DNA from: Riptortus pedestris
Lineage: Eukaryota > Arthropoda > Insecta > Hemiptera > Alydidae
DNA: 64,000 nt
Assembly: GCA_019009955.1 (NCBI GenBank)
Contig: CM032231.1
Coordinates: 43,876,501 to 43,940,500 of the forward strand
Direction: 5' to 3'
The notes below the pieces were generated by a model. It was not told the DNA's origin. It saw only the letters and a program-made list of their open reading frames with translations, and did no database searches. A program made the translations under genes and the position numbers. Every line of letters begins with the position of its first letter. Position 1 is the stretch's first letter. Positions 1-11,335 of the stretch are shown piece after piece.

Positions 1-596
1 ACGCAGGGGCCGGGTAAACTAAGCAAATTTCCCACGTGAAGGGATACAATAGATAAATCTACATACTGGTAACACCACCGTGAATATTAAGTGAATAAAT
101 ACAAAGGGTAATGAGAAATCTTTCATTTAATTTACAAGTTGATACATTTTCCAGCTAAGAACATAAAATCTTAAATGGTGACATCATCACACAACGTATT
201 TGCACAGTAGAGGACCAATAAAAACAAAATTTGGTATTTAAGCTTCCGATAAAATGGTTCATAATATAGCAGCTTATTGTTAAAATGACATCAGTAGGAG
301 TGGTGGTTTACTAATCCCCGAAAACTAAAACATGCAAATATCTCGGTTAATAATCAAGATAGTGAGCAAACGTACATAGCAACATTTATAGATCATTACA
401 TGTTCTATAAGACTGGTTCTATAAACTTTTTCGATCTGACGCATAATAACGGATATATTAAGAAATTCGAATCCCCCCCCCCTCGCTCTGGTCGCTGTTC
501 CGCCATTAACGAAATTGATTTTTAGTTTAAGATAAAACATTTAAATATCGAGTATGCTAACAATCAAACACAAATTGCGGCCGCTTGAGCATTAAC

Positions 597-655
<59 letters not shown>

Positions 656-775
656 TTGAACCTCATTTTCGTCATCTCCTAGGAAGTATCGATCGAAATT
701 TGAGGAAGTTTTTCTAAAATCGCGTTATGAGTAATTACGACCCCAATAGCTGATTTCCCTTGAGAGCAATCTGCT
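1..775 (-). mobile_element. HINE-like element, long variant, cut by the window edge
   Basis: Read on the minus strand, the element runs from its 5' repeat near 775 (degenerate AGCAGATTTCCC) through a (TA)n tract at 601-652 to its 3' subterminal inverted repeat and hairpin region at the first bases of the window. The last few 3' bases lie outside. The internal order (GAGATATTTGCAT block, C-rich run, CGACCGCTAGA block, TA tract) matches the other copies. It is the long variant, with an extra block also seen in the copies ending near 39393, 54500 and 59532. Confidence 0.75.
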
Positions 776-2216
776 GAAATGCGGTCAGGGATGATCAAAA
801 CGGATAATTCCGTTGAAATTTGAAACCAAAAATGTTAGTGATTACAATACTTCACTTCGTACAAGGAAGTAATAAATGGATTAATGTCCAGAATTGGGCA
901 GTGGAGAATGGTAGGTTTTTCTTTCTTCTTTTTCTTTTCCTAGGATGAACCAAAATGGCGTATATGGAATGAAAAAAAAATATATATAGGCAAAATTATA
1001 CTCTATAATGATTGAATTATAACCATGAAGAGAAGGGGGAGGGTTAGGGAGTTGAATCTCAAATTCGTTATTGTGGGTCGGACCGAATGATTGTATATTT
1101 AATTTAAATTTTACCTTCTACAACTATTGTTTTATACATATTTTCTGTAATTGAATTATTAAGTGAGTTATTTATATATTTCCGTCTTCTCAGCCTTAAG
1201 TAAGGCAAAACTTCTACAAACCAGATTTTCATTTTGACTAACTGAATCACTAAGCATCTCATGTTCAGCATACAATTCTATTCCTCTTTAAATAGGCTTC
1301 ACTCCACGGGTGGAAAAGACAACTGATGTCCAGATGAGATTGACGATTCGTTCCCAGCACTTAGGAAATATGCTTAGTTTACGCAGCCCCTACTTAAGGA
1401 TCTTTTTTATTTACTCATTTCATACAAGTTGACACTTAGTAATGGAGTTGGGCTTATACATTTTTGGCACTTATTATGTTAGCTTTTAACCATTGAAACT
1501 TACTAATTTTGTAACATAATATAAAACAAACAAATACTGAAAAAACAAATTAAGTCCTTATATCTATTCCATTTTATTCTAATTAACAGACCTTATTAAA
1601 AAATAAGAATTGAAATAGAAATTTGTAAACGCGATAACTAATACACTAAGAAACTGTGCAATAATTTATAACTAGATTAAATAAAACGCTCACCAAGAAA
1701 AGAAAAGTAGAAGAAAGGAGGAGAAAAAGGGAAAATTTATAATTCAAAAATAAGTGTCACTTAGGCTTAATCATTTTAAGATTAAGAGTATTCGGGATTA
1801 TATTTCTTTAAATAGACCAACAGCCCATGAATAATTTTAAATGTCATCTATAAATGAATATTTAGATAAGTGGGTTGTGAACATGGTATTGTCTGTAAGC
1901 ATGTATAACAGTCCGTGTGCTTTTGCAAACTAGCTAAAGCACCCAGTGTTTCTCGGGATACGTTAATAATAAAGGTTTTAGCAGTGTGAGGTTTCACTAT
2001 CCACAATATATTTATATTTCCTGGCTCCTGTGCATGTATCTTTTTTTCAAAACATCATGGACCATATAATTCAAAATCATATAGTATTCTCTATATAAAA
2101 CCATGGAATAAGAGCTCCTTTAGCCAAACGTGGTCCAAAGAACAAAGATGACAGCTATTATATATTCATAATAACCTTTATTACAAAATACCCCTTTCTG
2201 TCTGGAAAGTAAACTT
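776..2216. other. Gene-free stretch with one HINE 3' end fragment
   Basis: I see no coding sequence here. At about 1335-1410 (+) there is a degenerate HINE 3' end: the GCTTAGTTTACGCAGCCCC block followed by a T-run. The rest is AT-rich sequence without a recognised feature. Confidence 0.5.
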
Positions 2217-2353
2217 TTAGCAGATTTCCCTTAAGGGAAATCAGCTATTGAGGTTGTAGTCATGACGCGATTTTCAAAATTTTCGATGTCCATCGATCCT
2301 ACCCAGGAAATGACGAAAATGAGGTCCGTTCAAAACTGTCTATATATAAATAT

Positions 2354-2406
<53 letters not shown>

Positions 2407-2915
2407 ATTATTATTATTATTAATTATTAACTTCCACTTTTTTTCAGTATTCATATTCTCAGGATATATATATATTTGTCTGTTACCGCTCTAGCGGTCG
2501 CCATTTTTGTCTTATCGTTATCAAACTTGATATATAATCGTTTTATACAATAAAAAAAGATCAAGTTCAGTAATGGCTGAAATCGGACTAGGGGGAGGGG
2601 GGGGGGGTTTAGAGGGGGAGAATTTCGAAAATTCTTAATATCTCCGTTATTTTGCGTCACATCGAAAAATTGTATAGAACTAATCTTATTGCAAATGTAG
2701 TGTTCTGTAAATGTTGTTATGTACATTTTTTCACTTTATTATTTACTGAGATATTTGCATTTCATAAAAATTTCCTCAAATGTCCATCAATCTTACTCAG
2801 GAGATGACGAAAATGAGGTCCGTTCAAAACTATATAAATGAATATCTGTTTGTTAACGCTCTAGCGGTCACCATTTTTGTTTGATCGTTACCAAACTCGA
2901 TATTTAAATGTTTGT
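2217..2915 (+). mobile_element. HINE-like element plus a second partial copy
   Basis: It starts with TTTAGCAGATTTCCC at 2217 and continues into the expected interior: a (TA)n tract near 2339-2406, the CGCTCTAGCGGTCGC block near 2490 and a G-run near 2590. A short piece resembling the 3' tail of the local SINE (TTATTAACTTCCACTTT) sits at about 2405-2450 inside the TA region. From about 2767 the 5' half starts again (CCAGGAGATGACG-like block, CGCTCTAGCGGTC) and breaks off near 2915, so two partial copies lie in tandem. No 3' hairpin is visible for either. Confidence 0.65.
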
Positions 2916-3156
2916 AAAACTAAAATTTTCTATAAATGTTGTCATGTATGTTGTTTCACTATCATGTTTAAGTTCTATTTTATATTCTCTTACTATCTCA
3001 AGTCTAAGTATATTTTCCATTTAGAACCATTCAGTTTGCCACTCATTAAGTGTTCGTAATTTAATATTGTTTAATGTGTTAAGATAAGATTAAACATTGT
3101 CTGATTGTAAATTCTGCAGAATCTATTAAGTTAATTCTCGAATCTCCTCAACTTCC

Positions 3157-3165
3157 TATAAGTAA
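3157..3165 (+). promoter_or_regulatory. Possible TATA box of the Osiris gene
   Basis: TATAAGTAA lies about 150 bases upstream of the Osiris start codon. Position and strand fit a TATA promoter with a 5'UTR of roughly 120 bases. No transcript evidence is available, and AT-rich flanks make chance matches common. Confidence 0.3.
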
Positions 3166-3309
3166 GGATTGTGCCCTATGACATAAGTAGAGCTGTGCCA
3201 CCGACTTGGAAAGTGAGAGGGGTTGATGGTGAGAGGCGTGGCCACATCTTGCTAGTGGTGGGGCTTAGACTAGATATAGCCCCTTCTCCGTGGTTTCTGG
3301 GACACAACC

Positions 3310-4531
3310 ATGTTGGTTCGCGGAGTACTCCTCGTCGCCTGGCTGGGCATCGCAGCTGCCTCCCTCGACTCTCTCCTCGCCGACTCCATAGACTCCTGCT
3401 GGGGAGCCGATCCAGAAGCATGCCTCAGGGGCAAAGTCGCCGAGTACATCGGTGCACCGAGGTCGGGGGGAGAGGTCGGACTATTGAAGAGAGTAAGGCA
3501 ACTCCTCTCGACTCACGACGTCAGGGTTCAGCTTCCAGAAGCATTCCAAGCTGCGACACTTGTCTTCAGGCCAGGCAGGGGAATGGACTTTGACATCGAG
3601 TTTCCAGAGGAGAATGATGTAGCTCCAAGAGCAGGTATGATAATGTATAAATACTTCCAATTATCAGTGCAGAAGAAGATAAGAAGAAGAAATTTCCTTT
3701 CGTTCCAAAGTTACGGAATGAATTCTTTCAAATTCGCATAGTTTTATTTTGTACATTTTGGAAATGTATGAATCAAATTCAGTAAATACAAGGACCTCCA
3801 CATAACAAAATGGGTAAATTTAAATTAGAAAAGTAAAGGTCTTAAAATGACATCCCAAAATTTTATAACCGTTCAAAAAGTTCTAAGATATTGATCAATA
3901 GGACTTTTTTAAGTAATACCTACTTCAGAGGAATACACTTGGTTCTAAGTCATTTTAAAGTGTTCATATTACCAAGAATTTCATAAAGTACATCCGCTGA
4001 ACCATGGGTGTTTTGAGGATTTCTGTAAGGGTTGAAATAAAACTAGAAACGTTTTAGTCATATTAGTGCTGAAATATCCCGATTAATCATACTAGCACAA
4101 AGAGGATGTAAATAAAAACATCGCACCATTTTTTTATAAACAAATTACTCATATTTCGAGTAAGTTTAATCAGAAAAAGCTACTTATAAATTTGTGCTTC
4201 CATTCTATCGACGATACTATTGAGGATTTTATTAAAAGAATCCATCACCGAATAAATTCCTATACTCACAAGAGACTCGAAATCATGGTCAAAGTGATCA
4301 TGTTTATGTGTTTAATAAAACTGAGGTCTTAATAAATTGTATCGACGCTATGAAAGTGCATTCAGATTAGAAGTTTCGTTGCCTTTCAACTATGAAGTGC
4401 ATTAGCCCTGACTAACCAATCTGCACAAAATGGCAAAATAGTCTTATAGTTTACGGAGGCTATTCATAAATTCGGGGGAATATGCCTTATAAATTGGAAA
4501 TGCAACTTTACATGCATAAACACACACCACA

Positions 4532-4593
<62 letters not shown>

Positions 4594-7500
4594 ATGTAAT
4601 TAGATACCATATAGAACAATGAATAAAAAAGTAGTTCTGTTTCACTTACAATTCAATATATAATTCTCCGCGTATATCGACGCGTGTAAGTCCACCACTT
4701 ACATGAACCACACCAACCTTGTAGCTTCAATATTTACTATACGAATCAACTATTGTAGGCAAATTAATAATTATACTTATTTGTAATTCCAAATTATTCA
4801 GTGACTAGAGATCCAAACATTTTATTTAAAAATAAATTCCGTCACGCAGGGGCTGCGTAAACTAAGCCGATTTCCCACGTGAAGTTTTACAATAGAGAAA
4901 TTTCACGAGAGCCGAGCAGTCAGGAAACGGTCGAACTAGCTTTTGGCGGGAAAGTCACTCTCGTCCGTTAGCCGGCCAGATTTAATAAAACTGCAAATAT
5001 CTCAGTTAATATTCAAGATAGAGAATAAATGTATAATAATACTATTTATAGTAAATTTTATTTTCAATAAGATTGATTCTGTACAATTTTTTATCCGACG
5101 TATAGTAACTGAGATATTTTGATTTTCGAAAATTCTCCTCTCTAAACCCCCCCTTCCACTGGTCCGATTTCAGCCGTTAACGAACTTGATCTTTCCTTTT
5201 ACATAAAACGACTAAATATCGAGTTTGATAACGAACAAACATAAATTGCGGCGACAGACAAATATATATATATATATACAGTTTTGAATGGACCTCATTA
5301 TCGTCATCTACTAGGTAGGATCGATGGACAATTGAAGAAAAATTTCGAAAATTCCGTTATGAGTACAACCTCAATAGCTGATTTCCCTTAAGGGAAATCT
5401 GCTAATGCATCGACGCACATATCAATTTTACTTTTATAAAATAACCATGTCTAGCTTAAAATAACAAATTTTTATTGTTACTTGTTTACTGCGCAGGTCG
5501 AGATATGATGAAGCAGAAGATGCTGTTCCCTCTCCTGATGCTTATTAAACTTAAGCTGAAAGCGCTGACCCCAATACTGCTAGCTGTAGTCGGACTCAAA
5601 GCAATGAAAGCTTTAGTTCTATCCAAGATTGCCGTTCTACTGGTTGTTGGTTTCCTCGTTGTACAGGTATTTTATTTTTTCAATAATTGTGGATTAAAAT
5701 TATTCTTTACCAAAAAAAAAAAAAAAATTACTGAACCTTTTCAATCGGTTCACTCTCACATAATTAGATTTATTTTTTCATTAAAAGTAGCATCAATAAG
5801 CTTGAAACTTATTTCTCTAGAAAACCAAAAAAAAAAAAAAAAAAAAAATCGCTGAGCCTACAAATGGTTAATTGTATCTGTAGAATGTACTTTATTACAT
5901 TCTTTGAAAATAGGCCTAAATAAAATAAAAATCTGTGACTGAATTTATATTTATTTGTTATTATTATGATGACGGACTCGAAATTAATTGACATTAACTA
6001 GTTTAGAAGTGACAGTTATATCTAATTACTATTTCACTGGAAGCATCATCTAATTAATATTATGATATCAGATCCATCTAATCAATATTACACTAAGAAC
6101 CCCATTTAATCAGCATTCTACTAAAAACCCCACTAACTAGTTTTAAAGTGACAGTTCCAACTAACTACCAATTTCACTGGAAGCATCATCGAATGGATAT
6201 TATTATGAATGCTCCATCTAATCAATACTACACTAAGAACCCCATTTAATCAGCATTGTACTAAAAACCCCTTCTTACTAGTTTTAAAGTGACAGCTAAC
6301 TACCAATTTCACTGGAAGCATCATCGAATGAATATTATGATATCAGATCCATCTAATCAATATTACACTAAGAACCCCATTTAATCAGCATTGTTCTATT
6401 AACCCCATCTAACTAGGTTTAATGTGAACGGCCGTCTAACTACTATTTCACTGGAAGCATCATCGAATTAATATTATGATATCAGATCCATCTAATCAAT
6501 ATTACACTAAGGACCCCATTTAATCAGCATTGTTCTATTAACCCCATCTAACTAGGTTTAATGTGAACGGCCGTCTAACTACTATTTCACTGGAAGCATC
6601 ATCGAATTAATATTATGATGAACGCTTTATCTAATCAATATTACACTAAGGACCCCATTTAATCAGCATTGTTCTATTAACCCCATCTAACTAGGTTTAA
6701 TGTGAAAGGCCGTCTAACTACTATTTCAATGGAGCATCATCTAATTAATATTATGATGAACGCTCCATCTAATCAATATTACATTAAGAACACCATCTAT
6801 CAGCATTGTACTAAAAACCCCATCTAACTAGGTTTAATGTGAAAGGCCGTCTAACTACTATTTCAATGGAGCATCATCTAATTAATATTATGATGAACGC
6901 TCCATCTAATCAATATTACACTAAGAGTCCCATTAAATCAGCATTGTACTATTAACCCCATCAAACTAGGTTTATGTGAAAGGCCGTCTAACTACTATTT
7001 CAATTGAAGCATCATCGAATTAATATTATGATGAACGCTTTATCTAATCAATATTACACTAAGGACCCCATTTAATCAGCATTGTTCTATTAACCCCATC
7101 TAACTAGGTCTAATTACTATTTCACTGGAAGTATCATCTATTTAATATTATAATGAAAGCTCCATCTAATCAATCCTACATTAAGAATCCCATCTAATCA
7201 GCATTGTACTGAAAACCCCATCTAGCAAGTTTTAAAGTAACAGCTCCAACTAACTACCATTTCACTACCACCTAACTATATAATGCATTGAGAGCATCAT
7301 CGCGTTAATATATGCTTTTTGTAAACTTCACCAATAGCTCTGCCGAAAACTTGGATCTAAATAATGTTATGATGAAAGATCTATCCAAAGAATGTTGCAC
7401 TAAGAACCCCATCTAATCAGCATTGTACTAAACACCCTATCTAACTATTTTTGAAGTGACAGCTCTATCTGACTACTACTACACTGCCACCTAAATAAAT

Positions 7501-7789
7501 AATGTATAGAGAACGTCATCGCGCTAATATATGTTTTTGTAAACTTTACCAATAGCTCTGCCAAAAACTTGGAATGGCTAAGATGTCTATGCAGCCAGCC
7601 GGGATGCCTCCAGCCGACCCTACTCCACCTCCTTCCATGTACGGACCACCTACCAGTCCTAGCAGCTACGAGCCTAGCAGCTGGGAACCTGCGCCAGGAC
7701 CATATGCCAGAGTGTACGACACAGCACAGCAATTGGCTTACTCCAGCTATGCCCCTTCTGCTCAGACCGATAACAAGTACAAAGCGTAG
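3310..7789 (+). CDS. Osiris-family (DUF1676) protein, three coding exons
   Basis: Coding exons are 3310-3634, 5497-5666 and 7556-7789, joined in phases 1 and 0 with GT-AG sites (GCAG/GTATGA, ACAG/GTATTT, CAATAG acceptor); the product is 242 residues. Exon 1 gives a signal peptide (about residues 1-18) and the two-cysteine region ([10 protein letters not shown]). Exon 2 gives the long hydrophobic Osiris domain, rich in Leu, Val and Lys, that ends in LVVQ. Exon 3 gives a Pro/Ser/Tyr-rich tail with AQQLAY, the family's C-terminal AQxLAY-type motif. Osiris proteins are secretory or endosomal membrane proteins of cuticle-forming cells, usually clustered in insects. Which Osi number this is cannot be told. 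Intron 1 carries a (CA)n tract and a HINE; intron 2 carries a 138-bp minisatellite. The start chosen gives a clean signal peptide. Confidence 0.88.
4520..4595. repeat. (CA)n/(TA)n microsatellite in Osiris intron 1
   Basis: An alternating CA tract of about 60 bases runs into a short TA tract. It is a simple repeat inside the first Osiris intron. Confidence 0.9.
4837..5403 (-). mobile_element. HINE-like element, short variant, in Osiris intron 1
   Basis: This is a nearly full short copy. The 3' end (GTCACGCAGGGGCTGCG on the plus strand) lies near 4840, the C-run near 5145, a short TA tract at about 5262-5278, and the 5' end with CTTAAGGGAAATCTGCT at 5403. It lies between Osiris exons 1 and 2. 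Confidence 0.85.
5990..7470. repeat. Minisatellite of about 138 bp period in Osiris intron 2
   Basis: About ten units recur with starts near 6072, 6210, 6349, 6488, 6629, 6767, 6903, 7040, 7163 and 7380. Each carries CATCTAATCAATATTACACT, then CCATTTAATCAGCATTGT, then an AACTA block and a TTTCACTGGAAGCATCATC block. Neighbouring units differ by small substitutions and indels; spacing is 136-141 bp apart from the last two units. The array fills most of intron 2 and runs into the 3' splice site of exon 3. Confidence 0.9.
7320..7361 (+). promoter_or_regulatory. Duplicated (decoy) 3' splice site of Osiris exon 3
   Basis: The sequence around the exon 3 acceptor, with CCAATAG then CTCTGCC and AAAACTTGGA, is present here about 218 bases upstream of the real site at 7555/7556. 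Splicing at 7337/7338 would add eight residues and then hit TAA, deleting the Tyr/Pro-rich tail. The 7156-7354 and 7375-7573 blocks are a tandem pair, so the copy arose with the last minisatellite unit. Confidence 0.7.
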
Positions 7790-8610
7790 GTAAGTGTAAA
7801 CTGTCGTAGAAGTACCTACCACTGGCTATCGTAACATAGCTATGCACACCAAAAGTATAATGGTATGTGTCCTCATCTTGAAAAACGTCAACCACACAGG
7901 GGCTGCATAAACTAAGCAGATTTCCCACGTGTTGGTGTAACACACATTTGATCTAATATCACAACTTATTCCCTATAATCCTCCCCTCTAAACTCCCCCT
8001 CCCTCTAATCCGATTTCAGCCATTAACGAACTCGATCTTTCTTTTTACATAACAGAATTAAATGTCGAGTTTGGTAACGATTAAACCGAAATTGCGACCA
8101 CTAGACCCTTAAGGGAAATCTGCTAAGACGTAAGGCATTAATAAAGTTTATGGACATTCAGTGGAAATACTACTTATTAACCTTAATTACTAAAGTTATC
8201 GACTTATTTTCAAATTATATAGGCTGACGCAGAATATATTATAGAATAACCTTAAAGAAAATAATTCATGTTTTCTTTTCGACATTTTGCTTGTGGTTGA
8301 TCCTTTTACGGGCCAACCACTAACCACCCCGTATGATACACAATATACAATTTTCCATTATTAATCTTTATCCTCTTCTTTTTCAGTGTCATCTGTTAAA
8401 AGTACTCCAATGAAACCAAAGATGAAACTTTGACAGTCTCCTCAGACAAACTCGTAACGTACTTTCTTATGACAACTGAGAACAAATTAGGACCGTCAAC
8501 CACGTCAAATAGAAAGACTGAAAACGGCAGAACTTTGGATTTAAATTTGTAAATATATTTATTTATTTATTGCTTTGTGAAAAATAAAATAAAATGAAGT
8601 GCAGTTTAGA
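7790..8610 (+). other. Probable 3'UTR intron and terminal 3'UTR exon of the Osiris gene
   Basis: The stop codon TAG at 7787-7789 is followed at once by GTAAGT. A pyrimidine-rich acceptor (TCTTCTTTTTCAG) ends at 8386, so an intron 7790-8386 may lie in the 3'UTR. The terminal exon would run from 8387 past AATAAA at 8583-8588. A diverged copy of this exon with the same acceptor exists near 18580, and an inverted part near 18000. The intron holds a shortened HINE (7887-8124). No transcript supports this, so it stays a prediction. Confidence 0.55.
7887..8124 (-). mobile_element. Internally deleted HINE-like element
   Basis: Both ends are present (CAGGGGCTGCATAAACTAAG on the left, CTTAAGGGAAATCTGCT on the right) but only the C-run and CGACCACTAGA interior remain. 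There is no TA tract. Part of this copy (about 8036-8124) is repeated inverted at 18319-18404, where it forms the centre of the large inverted duplication. Confidence 0.75.
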
Positions 8611-8759
8611 ATTTTTTCATTTGTTATTCCATCAAATCCTACATCAATCTTAAGCCATCTAGATTTACAATAGAATTATTCATTTTTCTATGTATATTAC
8701 AAAACTCATTAGTATTCTGTACAGTTCATGTAGCAACAGATTCTCCAATAAAAATGATT

Positions 8760-8988
8760 GGGGCTCAGGTTAGCCATGCGAGTTAAAGCGTTGACCTTTA
8801 GCTCATATGGTAAACCTAGAGTGGCGAGTTCGATTCTTGCCTGGGCAAAGGAAATTATTTAGTGACGAAATTCATTAAATAACGTCCTAAAATCCCACCC
8901 TGGCTAGAAAAGGGTGGTAACCTGTAGATAACCCGTCCCAATTAGCCTAAGTTGCAAAAAGTGGACGTTAATAAATAATAATAATAAT
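8760..8988 (+). mobile_element. tRNA-like SINE with 13-bp target duplication
   Basis: Box A-like TTAGCCATGCGAGTTAAAGC and box B-like GAGTTCGATTCTTG form a tRNA-derived head. It is followed by a conserved body (CCACCCTGGCTAGAAAAGGG, CCCAATTAGCC) and a (TAA)n tail. AATAAAAATGATT flanks it at 8747-8759 and 8989-9001. The duplicated locus at 19153-19165 has this 13-mer once and no SINE, which is a clean empty site. Related copies lie at 29205-29325, 29465-29650, 31956-32165, 61996-62214 and 63016-63365. Confidence 0.9.
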
Positions 8989-9598
8989 AATAAAAATGAT
9001 TTTAAAAGCTGGATGGTAAAATCGAAACGATCTATATAGAATGTAAGTTTGTGAATAATTTTAAACATTAACTTGTCCATTCAGGTTCAAATTAATGAAA
9101 AGAAACTACTAATTTTCTGTTTCTTCCTCAAAAAATCAATTTACTATCTCTATTTCGTTATTATTATTTTGTATAGTTAAGTAGATGTTAATTTCATTTA
9201 CTTATTTATAATACATTTATTTTATTTTTTTTTAAATATTGAAATTGTAATTTGATTTGTTGCTGATTAAACAATTCTGACGCTTACAGTTTTAAAAATT
9301 ATTAACTTGTAAATTGACTGAAAGATTTCTCATTACCGCTTGTATTTATTCATTTAATATTCCTGGTGGTGAAGAGGAAGCGGCTTATTTGTTAGTACAG
9401 TCGTCTGTTATCGCCGCTTAGACCTCTTTGTTCAATCAATAGTTTTCTTTGAACAGCTCAATCTCGAATATGGAAGAATAAACAGAACTTTTAAGAACTG
9501 CTAAATTTCACATTATTACTAAAATATTGTATCGTGGTGTGATTCGATGTAACACTCCTATAAAGTTTTATTGATTGCTTATTGCACAAAGTTCAATC

Positions 9599-10051
9599 AT
9601 GCCTTCTTTGAGGTCTGATTTTGAGCAGAAGGTTTTAAGTTATGAAACATTTCTAAATGATGTGTTGAAGGAAGATTTGAAACAGATTCACTCGAAACTT
9701 GAAGACCTGCAAGGAGAGGTTTTTGAATATATTCAATTAAAAAACTATATTGAAACTTTAAAAAAATATATACTAAATGAAGAAACGTTGAAGACTCAAG
9801 TTGACATAGGCTGCAATATTTTCATTCAAGGCAAGATAAATGATCCAAATAAAATTATGGTTTCTATTGGTTTGGGATATTATCTTGAGTTATCTCTGGA
9901 TGAGGCTTTACCAGTTATCAATAAAAGAATTCATAGATTGGATAAGGAGATTGCTTTTTATAAAAATAGGAGTGCTGTAACCAAAAGCCACATTAAACTG
10001 GTTTTACTTGGGCTCATGGAGGTTCAGAACTTGAACAAAACTCCTTCTTGA
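9599..10051 (+). CDS. UXT: UXT-like (prefoldin-alpha family) protein, copy A, intronless
   Basis: One open frame encodes 150 residues. UXT is a prefoldin-alpha-like subunit of the URI/R2TP-associated prefoldin-like complex and a transcription cofactor in animals. The sequence shows an N-terminal helix (SYETFLNDVLKEDL), a coiled coil with QLKNYIETLKK, then the signature QVDIGCN followed by the beta-hairpin region GLGYYLELSLDEAL, and a C-terminal coiled coil ending HIKLVLLGLMEVQNL. Length and block order fit UXT, about 150-170 residues. An ATG 24 bases upstream is in frame, but 9599 matches the start of copy B. TATAAAG lies at 9559-9565. The signature residues are intact here and altered in copy B, so this is the likelier working gene. 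Confidence 0.82.
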   Translation: MPSLRSDFEQKVLSYETFLNDVLKEDLKQIHSKLEDLQGEVFEYIQLKNYIETLKKYILNEETLKTQVDIGCNIFIQGKINDPNKIMVSIGLGYYLELSLDEALPVINKRIHRLDKEIAFYKNRSAVTKSHIKLVLLGLMEVQNLNKTPS

Positions 10052-11248
10052 AACTTTTTTTGTGACTTCAAAGACAACCTCGAATTGTTTTTATTATGTT
10101 TAGCTATCTTTAAAGACCACTTGTTACAGCAGCAGGCTGTCTTTTCCTACATAAGTTTTTGTTGGTCAGTAATCAATAACATATATTATGATGACTATGA
10201 CTTGTAAAGCTCAAGTACATCCATGACATTTGCGGAATCTACAGTATACTTCAAATTTCTGCAACAATGTTTTCCTATAAAAATCAGGAGGTTTACATTG
10301 TACAGAATATGTCTAAACTGAAGATTGAGAAATTGAGTGTATTGTCCTGTAAAACTGTATTTGTTAAGTATTTTTTTTTGTGAGAGAGAGATGCACATTC
10401 AAAGCCTACAGATAATATCTACTATTGTTAAAAATATGTAATTATGATTAAACAAGAATTTAATATTTTTTATTTGTGTTTTCCTCCATTGTAAAATAGA
10501 AATAAAATTTTTGATGATATTGAAATGTGTCCCAAAAATGTTATATCACAACCCCCTGTTTGTAAGAGGAAAACAAGTACGGATTTGAAAGAAGCAGTAA
10601 TTTCCACATTTTTGTGGAAAAGGCTAAATAAAAAGGAGAGTTTAATATACAAATTTTTTGGCAGAGGTCTTTTCTTTCTGAAACTTTTGCTACTTGTTTC
10701 AGTTTTTTGAGAAGTTACTCCCAACAGAAATTCTTCTCAAAAGTAGAGCTTTACGGTGCCTGCAGCACATAAACCATTCACAATAATTTGGGAGGTATCA
10801 GGAATTAAGGGTTTTTACACACCTTAAGAGTCTGTTGTCTTTGAGAAAGAAGGTGAATGAGTATTTATCTGGCAAAAGAGTATATGCTGTGGAAGTTATT
10901 GATGACTTGGTTGTAAAACCATAAATCTTTATAAGTCTATTAAATTAAATGTATTGCAAAGTCATCTAACATGTGTATGCTTGATGTGTACTAATGTCAT
11001 CTCCAACAATATAAAATATGACAGTAGTAAACCATTATAGTTCTTTTTGCAATACAAATACAATTCAACCTTTTTTTTTTTTTTTTTTTTATATAAGCCC
11101 CTCAAAAACAGGACTCTTTTAGTGAGCTATAATGAGAAAAAAAGCCTGGCTCCAAATAACAATGTATTGTATGATCAACAAACCTCTAATGTTTTCTTTT
11201 TCTAGCATTGTTGATGGTGACCTGGTTCTAATAGACAGAATAAATAAA
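10052..11248. repeat. Non-coding part of duplication copy A
   Basis: This downstream flank of UXT recurs at 20538-21812 and, inverted, at about 16800-17890. Small frames (for example 10525-10710) are conserved only as nucleotide sequence and carry no known motif. A T-run lies at about 11071-11090. I see no supported gene. Confidence 0.7.
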
Positions 11249-11297
11249 CTCAGGTAAGAAAAAAACGCCTCGTTCCTTCACTGTTTTTTATTCGTTG

Positions 11298-11335
11298 TGA
11301 CAGCGGTTTCAGAGCATACGTTCCATCATCAGTGC
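11298..11335 (-). ncRNA. Hammerhead ribozyme-like motif in the Penelope terminal repeat
   Basis: On the minus strand CTGATGA is followed by a short imperfect stem (GGAAC, GTAT loop, GCTCT), then GAAAC and GTC. That is the order of the hammerhead core: CUGAUGA, stem II, GAAA, cleavage triplet. Such minimal hammerheads are known in Penelope-like elements. Stem III would be very short. No folding calculation was done. Confidence 0.5.

Noticed and set aside
3171..3593. 140-residue frame overlapping Osiris exon 1 in another frame
   Set aside because: It lacks motifs and overlaps the clear signal peptide and cysteine region of the Osiris exon.
5990..7470. CRISPR-like array
   Set aside because: Units are about 138 bp and tandem, without unique spacers between short repeats, in an insect intron.
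8780..8850. A genuine tRNA gene
   Set aside because: Box A and box B are present, but there is no foldable acceptor stem or anticodon arm and the body continues into a SINE with a target duplication.
10525..10710. 61-residue frame repeated in all three duplication copies
   Set aside because: Conservation is that of the whole segment, including non-coding parts; no start context or family match.
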